From the NCBI GenBank assembly GCA_030272585.1, contig BSYQ01000002.1, forward strand, positions 992,001 to 1,056,000: a DNA stretch of 64,000 bases. Direction: 5' to 3'. The translations under genes and the position numbers were made by a program. The notes beneath the pieces were generated by a model, which ran no database searches, was not told the origin of the DNA, and worked only from the letters and a program-made list of their open reading frames with translations. Shown piece after piece: positions 34,266-45,801 of the stretch. Position 1 is the first letter of the stretch. Each line of letters opens with the position of its first letter. This stretch comes from Bryopsis sp. KO-2023. Its lineage: Eukaryota; Chlorophyta; Ulvophyceae; Bryopsidales; Bryopsidaceae.

Positions 34266-34345
34266 AAGGTGGGGTTCGAACCCACGCGGAGACGAGCTCC
34301 ATCAGGTCTTAAGTCTGACGCCTTGGACCACTCGGCCACTTGTGC
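34261..34345 (-). tRNA. tRNA-Leu (UAA)
   Basis: 85 nt with a perfect 7-bp acceptor stem (GCACAAG/CTTGTGC), D arm GGCCGAGTGGTCCAAGGC, anticodon loop CTTAAGA (anticodon TAA), a long class-II variable arm, and T arm GTGGGTTCGAACCCCAC. No intron. The second copy is at 45717-45801. Confidence 0.92.
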
Positions 34346-35311
34346 CGACGGGAATTATTAAAAAATTTTGATCATAGTCTTAAATGGGTAGTTCCAGAAA
34401 AACACAGGAGGATCACTTGGACTTAAAGTAAACGAAGAGATGCAGGCGTTTTAATGTCTAAAAAAAGACTTTTCAAGGCTTTGAACTCTTAAACTGCTGA
34501 GTGAACTCTTATCTTGTTGTGTGGACAAACAAACAAACAAACAAACAACATTTACATTGTTGTGTGGACAAGACACCACTCAATTTTCATTCCGCCGGAG
34601 ATTTTTCTTTTTTCTCCTTCACCTCTTTCAAATTTTTTCATTTACCTTGGGACCGATTCAAGAGGGACCGATTGAAGAATTTTGTACGAGTCGAAGAAAA
34701 AATTTATTCGAGGTAAGGTTACTCTTTTTCTAGTTTCTGTTGTGAGATTGAGGTCGGAGCCACCAACCACAAACAAACAAACAAACATCATTTACATTGT
34801 GTAGGAGATGCCGCTCTCCTATTACAACGAATATATAATGATCCAATCTATTCCCATAGAATCAATTGTCTAATCTGAATTGTGGTTGTGCCAGCAACCA
34901 CAGTGGGCTTAAAAAAGAGATTGGGTTTGAGACGTCTTTTCCCATTTAAGAAATCTTTATGATGTTTTTTTCAAGTTTCTGTTGGGAGATTGAGGTCGGA
35001 GCCACCAACCACAGTGGGCTTAAAAAAGAGATTGGGTTTGAGACGTGTTGAATACACTCGTTCGCAACAGCGATACCGAGTGGTGAAACGGCCGCCAAAG
35101 AACGCTTTACTGAAAGTAAGCAAAATAAACGACACAATGACCAGTCCCTTCACTTCCTAAATAACCTCACTGAATTCATCTTTCCTATACTTTCCAGTCA
35201 TATCAAGATCGTTCCAATGTCCGACTATCGCCTGTTGCGATACACTAAATTCCACAGACGTCTTTTACCATTTAAGAAATACAGTTTCACATGAATTCCA
35301 CACCCAGAAAC

Positions 35312-35977
35312 TCATAGGACAGCCAAATGTTTACACAAAACGTCCCAGCCGAAATTTCTACAAGACATGCCTCTACAATCGAGGGGATACAGAAAAAACC
35401 TCAAAAATTCCCATTCCAATTTACTACTGGACTCTCTAAGCAGCCTCGATTTTGACTGAATGCCATCACAAAAAACCAACAAAAATGTGTGACAGGTGAG
35501 GAAGCCACCCCAGCACATGTCACAACTTGGCATAAAAAAAGGCACTGATGGATGTGTTCTACTAGCTTCGTTGGAGGAGGGCAGCAAGAGGTTCTGCTCT
35601 TTTCCTAGAAGACCGTGGCCAGCGAAGTCGTTGTCCCGTTTCATTTTCCCGAGAAAAGAGGTCGATAATCAAAACTGCAACGACACTTCATACGGCCGGG
35701 GCCGCTATGCACCGCTCCGTCCCCGCCTTCCCTGTGGATTAAAAACAACAACATAAACATCCAATACTCTGCTGAAAAAAGGACCACACTACGCCCAGAG
35801 ATAGTGGGTGGCACAATGCCGAGCAATCGCAGCTGAAGTGTTTGCTTCGATAAGAAGCGTTGTGAAAAAGAGCGTCCTCTCTCTGGCCGTACCATTTGGA
35901 ACAGCTACTGGTCGGGAAAGCACCCCCACTGTGAAAGCCATGAGGACCAAGACAACGATCGCGAACGATTTCGACAT
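35312..35977 (-). CDS. Secreted cysteine-rich protein 2
   Basis: Two exons, 35977-35893 and 35604-35312, in phase 1, about 125 residues. Exon 1 is again 85 nt and encodes a signal peptide (MSKSFAIVVLVLMAFTVGVL) ending SRP. Exon 2 differs from its relatives but keeps the spacing C-x2-C-x6-C-x7-C in PSCDMCWGGFLTC and LLVFCDG, and is longer, with extra cysteines near the end. The upstream 220 bases resemble those before the gene at 58385. Export is inferred; function unknown. The second exon is less certain than the first. Confidence 0.6.
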
Positions 35978-36210
35978 GGCGGCGCTAGAGAGAACACCAG
36001 TGGTTTTAAGACCTGAATTGATCGCCAGCCTATGATTCTTCGCTATCAGTGCGCTGTGAATATGACCCTGGTCTTAGCTTTAATATCAAGCGATTGGCGA
36101 GAGGTTGCTTTTTGGGGGATTCGGTTTTTGGCTTTTGGGTCGCCAGATCCTTGGCGAAGGATCCGTGGATCGTCGAATCTGATTCGCTGAGGTCACCCTA
36201 TCAATGCACA
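35978..36210 (-). promoter_or_regulatory. Conserved upstream region of cysteine-rich gene 2
   Basis: Reading toward the gene, this matches 58150-58384 over about 220 bases, including GGTGACCTCAGCGAATCAGA, CCAATCGCTTGA and CACAGCGCACTGATAGC-type blocks, ending in GCGCCGCCATG-like start context. A shared promoter and 5' UTR is inferred. Confidence 0.55.
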
Positions 36211-36287
36211 CAGCCCCGACTGGAAGTTGTGGCAGTCCATGAAACCTGGCACAGGGTTTTTCTTCGTTTTGTTCCCCCGATGCTATA

Positions 36288-36330
36288 GGCTCTGGCCTGG
36301 CATGTCTTGTAATATTTTTGGTTGGTTGGT
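36288..36330 (+). repeat. Copy of the GGCATGTCTTGTAATATTTT interspersed motif
   Basis: A full-length copy of an about 42-bp motif: GGCTCTGGCCTGGCATGTCT, then TGTAATATTTTTGGTTGGTT. Other copies are listed under the finding on this motif. Confidence 0.8.
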
Positions 36331-37091
36331 GTTTGGTCAGAACAGGAGTAGAAAGTGTTCTTCAAGTTGCACCATTCAGTTGGGTAGAAGATTGAGTGGC
36401 TCTTGACTCAACAGTCTTGAGTTCATATAATGATTGATTGATCTACGAATTGAAACGTACAGTCCGTACGTTCGCGTTCTGCTTGGGGCGATGCGTTGAC
36501 AGCTTCAGGCGAGTCAGTGTGGGGTCCTTTCAATTTCGACACGTTTGCTGGCTGCGTGGCTTTTTCGAGTGACTCAAAAGGCGCTGGCCGGCATGGGTTT
36601 TCCATTCCAGTCCGCTGTGGGCTGGTGTTCGATCGATACTCCCGAAAAGTAGAGGGTGGTTTTGGTTGCGTGGGCGTTTTTTTGTTACGACGTTTTTCCT
36701 GCGCGAAGGGAAAAAGGCAGGGTACGGAACAAAGCGGGTCTCGATCATATTGTTTTTGTTTTCGTCTCGTCTTGCACAGGATAACGACGGGGTCGGTTTT
36801 TTTTGGTGGAGGGGGGGGGGGGGGGGTTTTTCCTTTTTGTTTTTTCAAGAGGAGCGGGCATGAAATCGGCTTCTAAGTCTTGTCGAAGAACTATATTTTC
36901 CTGCCCAGAACGACGCACTCGCGTCAACACTTTCTAGAAATCTTTCTGGTTGGTTTCAACCGATCGGGGGAAAGGCTAAAAAACGATTGAATCTGTCGCC
37001 CGACTTCTATCGTCGACAGACTGTAGGGGCTGAATCATCCCGGCTGATGAGTGATTGTGTTTTTTTTTTCCTTCCAGCACGAAGGGGCAAG

Positions 37092-38162
37092 ATGGAATCC
37101 AAAAGACGACATCGATGGGACTTACATTCGGATGTCATCACTCAGATTCTGGCACCTCTCCCAGCAAAAGAGGTTGCAAAGTGTGCATGTGTTGCTTTAG
37201 CATGGAAGATTGCAGTCGATGATCCCACCTTGAAAAAAAAGATGGAGTTGGAAAAGTCTTGGAGGTGTGGGGATGTGAAGCCCATCACACTTCACTTGGG
37301 TGCCTTCTCGCAACAGTGTTCCAAAAGGAGAAGAAATTTGATTGCAGTAGGGTGCTCGACCTCCATTCACATATTGGATTTGAGGATGAGAAAAATTGTG
37401 AAGGTTCTTGAAACGGGAAAAAAGTGTTCTTGTCTTTGTTTACTCGAGGATGAGGTTTTGTGCGGTGACCGAGAGGGACTCATAAGTGTGTGGAACATTG
37501 AGGGGAGTCTTTTATCATCCCATTTCGAGGCACACACTGACGCCGTGTTATCCATTGTTGAGGCTGGAGACATGGTAGCAAGCGGTGGATATGATGATGA
37601 CATTGGGGTGTGGCGGCGAGGGACTTGGGAGTGTTATATGCGTCTACGACAAGGAGTTTCTAATTTTCCTCACATGTTGGCATGGTCTAGCGAAAACGAA
37701 CTTTTGTTTGTTGGAAATTCCAGTTGGATTTCTCGAGGGTGGGATATCTCAACAGGCAAACGTGTTCGAATTCTTCAAGGAGATTCACGCATTGGGGGAC
37801 CTTTTTGTGTTCATGAAGATTGGGTGTTGAGCTCCTCTGGCAAAACTACAAAACTTTGGAGTGTGAAAGATGAAGAGTGCAAGCAAGAATACCCAAGTTC
37901 AAGTGGGGTTCAATGTCTTGATATCCATGGTGATCGAATAGCAATTGGATCGAATGATGGGAAGGTGGATATTTGGGGCGTGGTTGAGAAGAAACTCATG
38001 AGATCGTTTCATATTGAGAGTCAGAATTTTTTGGGCTTGTGGTTGGGAGAAAGTGAGCTTGTGGCACTAGACTATCTTGGCAAGGTTACCGTTTGGGATT
38101 TCCAACCATGTTCAAAATGCAAGCATCCTAAAACGCGGTGGCTTGGAGGGGGGGAAAGATGA
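37092..38162 (+). CDS. F-box/WD40 protein 3
   Basis: 356 residues in one coding exon from the ATG at 37092. An acceptor (CTTCCAG) lies just upstream, so there is a 5' UTR intron. F-box: MESKRRHRWDLHSDVITQIL then KEVAKCACVALAWKIAV. WD40 repeats include LCGDREGLISVWNIEG, ASGGYDDDIGVW and GSNDGKVDIWGV. It is a direct paralogue of the gene at 51053-52072. The C-terminus is 17 residues longer because the paralogue's stop position is read through (PCSKCKHPK). Role inferred as SCF substrate receptor. Confidence 0.88.
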   Translation: MESKRRHRWDLHSDVITQILAPLPAKEVAKCACVALAWKIAVDDPTLKKKMELEKSWRCGDVKPITLHLGAFSQQCSKRRRNLIAVGCSTSIHILDLRMRKIVKVLETGKKCSCLCLLEDEVLCGDREGLISVWNIEGSLLSSHFEAHTDAVLSIVEAGDMVASGGYDDDIGVWRRGTWECYMRLRQGVSNFPHMLAWSSENELLFVGNSSWISRGWDISTGKRVRILQGDSRIGGPFCVHEDWVLSSSGKTTKLWSVKDEECKQEYPSSSGVQCLDIHGDRIAIGSNDGKVDIWGVVEKKLMRSFHIESQNFLGLWLGESELVALDYLGKVTVWDFQPCSKCKHPKTRWLGGGER

Positions 38163-38169
38163 ATCAGTG

Positions 38170-39135
38170 GCGAAAGTGTATGAAACTTTTTCAAGGTCGT
38201 TTCCCCGTTCTTTCAGAAACTTGATCTACGGAAATGAAGGTAACATTATTACACACTTAATTACTAGGGAAGGATTGCACTAGAAGAAAACACAATTGAT
38301 AAAACACATATGTTTGTTTCCTTCATTGTAAACATATCATTTTTTTAATTGTTGTCTTCATGGGACGCCGTAACACACACGCACAGAAGGACCCCAGTCA
38401 TAACCCCTGTGCCAACTCTGTGGTTGTGTTACAGTTGGTTATTCCAACCTGTCAGATCCAATCAATATACTTCCATTCATCCACAGATGGATTCCCATAC
38501 TTGCCTTTAACAATCAGTTATTCTAATTTGTCAGACCAATTCAATGTACCTTCACTTCTTTAAGGATGGTTTCATAAGGTTACCTTCTTCTGACTCAACT
38601 TCTCCACTGCAGCTTTGCAGTTCTTTTTCTCCAGTTTGCTGGCACTGGTTGCTGTCTCCCTTTCCTGTCTCCTTCTCATGATCTCCACTCCTACACTCCA
38701 CTCAATTTACTGGCCACTCACTCGAATAAGACACTCTTTCCTTTACTTAGTAAACTTTACTCCGGTTCTCTCAGGGAGGGATAGGGTTGGGAAAACAAAA
38801 AGGAAAACAAGAATTACCGTGCTTGTTTCCTTGCTGCTTAAATCGTTACTCTGAATAGTCATGAGTAACCGCAGCTATTTCAGGCTCTTGTTCGCTTTAC
38901 ATGAACCCCTGTAACAGGCTTTACTTGATTCTCAAGTAAAGCTTTCATTTCTCCTGCAAACCATGAACGATCTTCAGCATTAAGTGAAAAGCGCATATCG
39001 ACAGAAAACCCTTCTCGCCGCATCGAAATCGAAAGAGGCCTCCACCACGCACACGCAGGGACCCCAGCACAATAATTGCAGCGGTTTGCACTTCTTCTAC
39101 TTCATCTCCATCGACGCCCTCTGGCGTGAGATCTT
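38170..39135. other. Downstream of F-box gene 3; part of direct segmental duplication
   Basis: Matches 52080-54120 apart from the hAT element there and extra bases here (about 38420-38920). The stretch around 38393-38415 is the unoccupied equivalent of the hAT target site at 52363-52370. Confidence 0.6.
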
Positions 39136-39639
39136 TTGAGGTCGGGCATCAAGAGACACGAGCGTCAAGCAGGGGACTCCATTCAGAGCTCGTTTTGGCG
39201 GAGCAGTGAAGATCCTTGCGTATGTCAGCTTGTGTGTTTCGCTTTCAATGTTCTTGGTTTATATTTTGCGCGGTATTCTGTCGCTCGTCAGTTGCGCACG
39301 TTCCATGCTGCTATTATCGACGACCTGAAAGTGAGAAACGGAGACTTACGGGGGGCGGGAGCTGAGTTCACTTGTTTCACATTTTGTTGCGAATTCACAA
39401 AAAGAGAAGTTACAGAAAACGTCGTCAAACCTTCAATCCTGGCGTGGAAACATTGCTGCAAGAAGATCGCCGGCGGTCTTAAGCCAGTGATTGAATTTCC
39501 AAGAGCCAAAGCTAAATCCCAACACCTTGAGTGTTACACTTTTCAGTCCGTTGATATTGGTGTTTGGCCGTTCACTTTCTGGGAAGCTAAATGTCATAAA
39601 GTCTTCAGGAAACTTGGTGACGCCCCCGTCGTAACCTAG
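39136..39639 (+). CDS. Duplicated hypothetical frame, hydrophobic segment
   Basis: The block is shared with 54100-54461. Two overlapping frames are kept in both copies: one gives ARFGGAVKILAYVSLCVSLS (membrane-like) and one gives the longer listed frame. A 9-bp length difference between copies is a multiple of three. I cannot tell which frame, if any, is used. No family recognised. Confidence 0.22.
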   Translation: MRSGIKRHERQAGDSIQSSFWRSSEDPCVCQLVCFAFNVLGLYFARYSVARQLRTFHAAIIDDLKVRNGDLRGAGAEFTCFTFCCEFTKREVTENVVKPSILAWKHCCKKIAGGLKPVIEFPRAKAKSQHLECYTFQSVDIGVWPFTFWEAKCHKVFRKLGDAPVVT

Positions 39640-40746
39640 TATAACGCTTATAACTGTTGTGGAGCAGTCGGTCATAGACGCCGTCCTAAGCTCGACCTTG
39701 ATTTTGATTTTTTTTTCAGAACCTATACCAGAAGCAGCCCAAACATATTCGGTCTCTAATGATGAATGACAATATGCAGAGAAGACATGCTTTAGATAAT
39801 GTCATCCCAGACTTCCAACTTCTACCATTCTGGTGCAGTAGGCAGAAGGAGACGCCCTCGAAAATTTCGGCGTCAACGGAATCCTCCAAAAAGGGCAGGT
39901 CACCCTCCTCTTCTATCTATACCAGCAAAAAGCAAAAAACAAAATCACCTGGTCATTCACTTTTTGAATGAATGAAAAAAAACTACCTATAAAAAAACTC
40001 AGGGTGATCCTTCCACTGGCTCGAACTGCTCTGGCGCTTCAGCTTTCTCGGGATGCGAGAGGGCGTCGGCGTCGTTTCTGGCTCCCCCACACCGACGATT
40101 TCCAATGCAGCACCACAACCACATAACGCAAACTGTGGCAAGGTGGGCGCGGACATGGCCTAACACCCAGTCTCTACACCACGATGACCCGACCGTTATA
40201 CAACTAGGTACAAAATTTAATCCACTCCAGTCCGAAAAGCTTTCACTTTCCTCGTTTTGCTGTGAGACGAGGACGCAAAGATAAGTACGTCTTCGCCTGT
40301 AAGTTCTGTTCTGTTCTTGTTAATGCACCAATCGCGCAGCACGCTGCGGTCATTGAAGGTTTCCATCTCCGATTCGTTTCTTTTTCGTGCTGGTTGGGAC
40401 AACATCGTCCTAAAGTTGCGCCCTACCCGTTTGTCCAGAGATGTCGAGGTGGTGCTCACCGACAGCCCGATTTCGGTAGATCGGCTGCACCCACGCCGAC
40501 AACGAAGTTGGCGCAGTGTGTGTTGTTCAACAGACCCATGGGTCAATCACCACCAAGTTGGCGGCGCCAGCCTTGTGACGGTTTCTGAAAAAGCTCTGGC
40601 GCACATCCCGAGCACACCGCCTACTTTTTTCGACTCCAGCTCCACTTCATTCGCACAGGATCAATACGGACACGTTTTGATATTGCATCCTTTGCCGCTT
40701 TTGCTCCCAGCTCGTTCGGGCCAGCCCACACAACTACAATTTCGTG

Positions 40747-43700
40747 ATGGCCGATGCACCCAACGACCTGGCCCGGGCTCTTTCCAAGGACGAGAAGTTT
40801 CGCGCCGTTTTGGACGTCATTGATGAAGTCAGACCATTTCTCAAAGATATGGAAGGGCTTTCCAAAGTGCTGAGCGGAATCGTGGTCATCGGGAATCAAT
40901 CCTCGGGAAAATCCTCTTTGTTGGAACGCATTGCGGGGATCAATCTGCCAAGAGGGCAGGGGCTTTGCACCCGCGTCCCCCTGGAGATGCGATTGAGAAA
41001 AGGGTTGGATTTTTCGGCAACACTGGAGTACAAAAGAAACCACGATGAGGAAAGCAAGCAGTCCGTGGAAATCAAGGATGTGTCAGAGATAAGTGGCGCG
41101 ATCCAAGATGCGACGAGAGAAATCGTTGGGATCTCAAAGAATGTAGAGGACCTCCCTCTGGTGCTGAAGATTTCAAGCCCGACCTGTCAAGACCTTACCC
41201 TATTCGATCTCCCAGGCATGAAACACACATTGAACGTCTAGCCGAGCTCTTTTTTTGTCTCGTGAACAACACCTCCCCGCGCGAGGATGCTACAAGGGGA
41301 TTCACTTTCCCCCTTTCTGTCTTTCTTTCCAACACGTGGTGTGTTTTGCATCATCCTTTCGTAGGATTTGTACAAATCTCCTCCAATGGACAACGGGAAA
41401 ATACCAGCAAAATGACGAAGGAAATAGCCAGGCATTACATTACGGGGGATTCCAAAGTTATCCTTTGCTCGCTTCCTGCATCCGAAGACCTCGTCACTAA
41501 TTATGCGTTGAAGCTTGCGGCAGAAGTCGACCCAAAGGGTGAAAGAACACTGGGCGTTTTAACGAGAATCGATCAAGCTGGAAAAGGGATTGGGAAAAAA
41601 CTGGAGGGAACTGATGAAGCGGACTTCGCCTTGAGCTTAGGATTAGTTGGTGTGAGTGGGGCGATCGCGTCCTAATATGGGGCGGCTCCATAAAACCGAA
41701 AACTACAATATGGATGTTTTCGCCAGATCAGGCCATCCCCCCACAAAATGCTGTGGAAAAGAAAGTGACGGCAACGCCCCTAATAACAATTTTGAGAATT
41801 TTTCCAGGAAACTTTGTTTGTGCATGACTCTCACAAACATCCGCTGGTAATTTTCATTCATGGGTTTTTGTTTTGCTATGGCTATACAGATTGGCTGGCT
41901 GGCTGGTTGGCTGGTGGAGTGGAGTGAAACGTTTTTGGATCTGAGATGTGTCGGCATGTGCAGGTAACATCTTTATTCTCTTGTCTCAGGTTCGATGTCG
42001 AACGCCGGAGGAAACGGATGAGGGGGCGACATTGGAGCAAGTCCAGCAGCTCGAAGAAGAGCTGTTCCGAGATCACAATGAGCTGAAGCACGTCGATGAC
42101 TCCCTGAAGGGTGTGCCTGCGCTCTTGCAGAAACTCGTTGAGATTCAAAGGAAATGTCTAACCAACCACCTACCTGAGGTTCGGAGAAAGGTATGATCGA
42201 CTAGGCGATATCTCTTCTTCTTCCTTTTTTTTTTCGAGGGGGGGGGTGTTTATTTTCAAGGAAATCCAGAAAGAAGCTCGCAGTGAAGTGGAATTGAGGC
42301 AATGATATAGTTGGTTGATTGAGGGCTGATTGAGGCTGGCACCCTGTTGTTGGTATTGAAATTTCTGTACAGGTGGATAAACAAATCAGATTGGAGAAAG
42401 AAACTCTCGACAAGCTTCCTGACGTTATTGAAAATGAGGACGATGCACTCGCTGAAGCTAAAGATTGCGTTCGAAATATCTGTGAGGAGTTTGAAAAAAG
42501 GGCAAAATGTGATAAGTTGGACACAAAAAATGGCCTCCAAGTGTCCGCCAAAGTTGCTAAAAAGTTTAATGAATTCAGTGACGAGGTATGTATATGGAGC
42601 CATGCACCTTATTCCTTGTTTATTTTGACAGGGGGTTGGAGGTCAAATATACATCCACAGCGCTGTTGTAATGAAAGAAAACTGCAGCAGGACATTGTAT
42701 AGCGCACCCCTGTTATTTTCCCAGGAAAAATGTGGGGGAAACTCTATACCTTCATTCAAAATTTTCATGATAAAAAAGATTTTCTATTGTTTGATGTAGA
42801 TGGACAAAATAAGTGGAGGCATCTTTAAGGATGAGGTCTGGGACCACATCCAAGATATGAACAGAGAGATAAAAGGGGTTCACTTACCCAACGTCTTGCC
42901 AATCCCTGTGCTTGACGCAGTCCTAAAAGAATGTGAGTCCTATCGAGTCGCAGAAGAAGCCCTTGCGTCAAGGCTCTTCTTACGGAGACACCCATTTTCT
43001 TTTTCTCAGCATTTCAGACTTCTATGGTCAAAGCATGATCAGTCAAAACGGTTTAGTTTTGGCTGATTTTTTATACATATTTTCATCTTCAAGGGGAAAA
43101 ACTATAATGCGGACAACAAAATGGGTCGGAGGGGAACGCGGAAAAACTTTTTACAGTTTTTGGATGCTGTGATCAGATTTGCTCAACAACTTGAGCGACC
43201 CGCCTCTAGCACTCGTTCAAAATGTGCAGGTAGAGGTGGAGGGCGTTCTTAGCTCTTTGATCGCCGATGCGACGAAAATGTATCCCAAGCTGAGCAGAGT
43301 GATTTCAGCCCAGGTATGAAAACAAACCGCTACCATTTATGCTCGTTGCTTATGAAGTTGTGACGAGTTGGCTTACAATCAGACTTTCCAGAAAGCGATA
43401 GGTTGATATCCAAAACAGAGAAACACTGAGGCGAATGATCTTCGAGACAAGTGGAGCCTCTGTTACAAGAACACACGATCGGCTTGAATTGTGACTTGCT
43501 CTGACGTTAGTTTTTTTGTGGCTGGGTCAATGTGCGCCTATCACACGCTTCTGTGGCTAATCATTTCGTGAGTTTTTTTGTGTTCTCCTATTGAATGTCT
43601 CAGCTGAGTCGTTTTTTGGAGGAACGACGTGAGAATACGGAGTACCTCGTGAAGGAGTGCATAAACTCCCAAAGTGAATGCATTGCTACCACCAGACTTT

Positions 43701-44810
43701 ACAAAGACACCTTAGAGGAGATGAAAGCCATCAAATATGGCTCTCTCACAAGGACAGGCGCTTGGATTTTCCCGGTAAGGCCCACCACAAACCGCAAACT
43801 GTGTGAATGATAGGAAAAGCAAACGGGTTTCAGGAGCACAACAATTAGAATATAGAATGCATTTCAGATGGGTATGAAAAGTGATTGGTGAACTCATTGA
43901 ACAGAAAGGGAGTGAGGAGCACGAATGGTTTCGAGCTAAGGCTTCCGCGGAATCTGAGGATATGACATCGATGGAAATCCTGTGTACTTTGGGAGCTCAT
44001 GCCAAGACGGTCAGCCTGTTGTTGGCAGAGCAAGTCCCCAAGTTTGTGAGAAGAAATCTTGTCCTCATGGTACGATAAAAAGCAGTTTTTGTGTCCTTCC
44101 TTGAACGCGCGTTAGATTTTGGTGGTTTTATATCTTCCAAAATATATCCTGAAACATGAATACTTACGCAAGGCAAAGGTTTTAGGTGCAGTCCATCTCG
44201 CGGCCTTCTGTCACAGTCTGACTCAGAACTTCGATCAATGAACAATTGCAACCCACAGCAAACGAGAGCCAAAGTGCTCCACTACATCCCTCGATTGAAA
44301 ATGCACCCCTCACACAATCATTTTTGAAGTAAGAACCAGCTCTCCGTAAGAAAAAACTGGTGCCCGTTTGTCTTTTTGTATGTGTATTTCTTCTATTTTT
44401 GTCCCATTCATTGTATTTTATCGCATTTCATTTCATTTTACCTTTCAAGTCGATAGCTATTTTGTTTTGATTCTGAAATAAACAAAGTATAGACCAGATA
44501 TACACACTTCCTTAAAGGAGCTGAAATTTTAACTTCAAAAAACAAAAAAGAACAGGAGAAAAAAGAACAGACACTCATCGTTACTTTTCTTAACTCCCTG
44601 TTCTCTCCTGCTTTTCTTTTGAAGTTATATGAGAATAGAGCACTAGAGAAATACCTGGGGAAGGCGCTGGATCAGGTCCGTTCGACGTTGTATGAATTAA
44701 TGGGAGACGAAAGGCAAGCAAAGAAGAGGAACAAGAGCGAGAAGAATCTCAAAAACCTAAAAATAGCTAGGGAAAAACTAATGAGTGCCGTCAGCTTTGG
44801 AGGTTATTGA
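40747..44810 (+). CDS. Dynamin/Mx-like large GTPase, nine exons
   Basis: Dynamin-family GTPases assemble on membranes (or, for Mx, on other targets) and remodel them using GTP. Exons: 40747-41215, 41365-41651, 41990-42190, 42373-42585, 42800-42932, 43177-43313, 43604-43774, about 43882-44069, 44625-44810; about 660 residues. Visible: P-loop GNQSSGKSS at about 49-57, switch threonine in LCTRVPLEM, DLPG, TRID (G4), then the middle/stalk region and a GED-like C-terminus (EILCTLGAHAKTVSLLLAEQ and LYENRALEKYLGKALDQV). No PH domain is present, as in Mx and some plant or protist relatives. Intron 1 has a GC donor (AG/GCATGA). All junctions keep phase except exon 7 to 8, where one base is missing or a micro-exon is hidden. 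It could be a working gene or recently damaged. Confidence 0.82.
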
Positions 44811-45716
44811 GACCGCGAGGGGAAGACTTCACTCCGCAGAACGACGCCAATGGTCGGACGAGCAGGGTTATTTTTCAGTCGTCCTGAGATGTTTGGTGTT
44901 CTCCAACGATATTCCATACATACCTATGCAAGAAACTGCTTGTCCAATTGGTGTTTGTTTTACAGAAATGTTCATACAGACCCAAATCTTAAAAAAAAAA
45001 AAGAAACTGCTTGTGTGCTGCAGCGTCTAAAATATGTTGTAAGTGTAAACAACAAAGTCGAAAAGTGGATGCTCTTTAAAATCCTGCCCAAGACGACTGA
45101 TAAATTGATCTTGCAAGAAACAGCTCAGAAAGAGGCTCTCCAAAAGAGGACAGGTAGCCCCAACCCCTAGTGTCATCATAAAGATTTCTTAAATGGTAAA
45201 AGATGCCTTAAACCCACTCTCCTTCAAAAACCCACTGCTGTTGGTGGCTCCGACCTCAATCTCACAACAGAAACTTGAAAAAGAGTAACCTTACCTTCAC
45301 TGAGTTTTGTCTTAGACTCATGGACAAAATTCTTGAATCTGTCCAAGCTTAAAGAAGAATTTGAAAGTGGTGTGAAGAAGAAGAAATTTAAAATTAAATG
45401 TAAGAATGAATAAACAAAATAAAAATCTTTGGTGGAATAAAAATTGAGTGGTGTCTTGTCGACACAACAAGAGAAGAGTTTACTCAGCAGTTTAAAAGTT
45501 CAAATTCTTAGACTGAAAATCAATAGTATTGGGTACAAAATCCTCTGACCACCCCAAAGAAAAACCAAATTTCAAAGTCTTAAGGAGTCTTTTTCTTTTA
45601 GACATTATAACGCCTGCATCTCTTCGTTTACCTCAAATCTAAGTCATCCTCCTCCTTTGTTTTTCTGGAACTACCCATTAAAGACTATGATCAAACTTCT
45701 TCAAGAATTCCCGTCT

Positions 45717-45801
45717 GCACAAGTGGCTCAGTGGTCCAAGGCGTCAGACTTAAGACCTGATGGAGCTCGTCTCCGCGTGGGTTCGAACCCCACCTTGTGC
45801 A
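45717..45801 (+). tRNA. tRNA-Leu (UAA), second copy
   Basis: Same length, acceptor stem, anticodon loop CTTAAGA and T arm as the copy at 34261-34345. The D arm reads GGCTCAGTGG rather than GGCCGAGTGG, which weakens D-stem pairing, so this copy may be less functional. Confidence 0.82.

Larger units (their letters stand above)
31850..34970 (-). repeat. Left arm of a large inverted duplication
   Basis: It matches 45175-48240 in reverse with many substitutions and indels. Anchors are tRNA-Leu, blocks around FYSTDPMTGW-encoding sequence, a GGTCGGAGCCACCAACCAC block, and a stretch with CATCATCGGC near 32310. The two arms face each other around a 10-kb centre holding a cysteine-rich gene, F-box gene 3 and the dynamin-like gene. 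Confidence 0.8.

Noticed and set aside
35312-35644. Separate minus-strand gene of 110 residues
   Set aside because: An acceptor inside it joins in phase to the 85-nt signal exon at 35977-35893, so it is treated as exon 2 of that gene.
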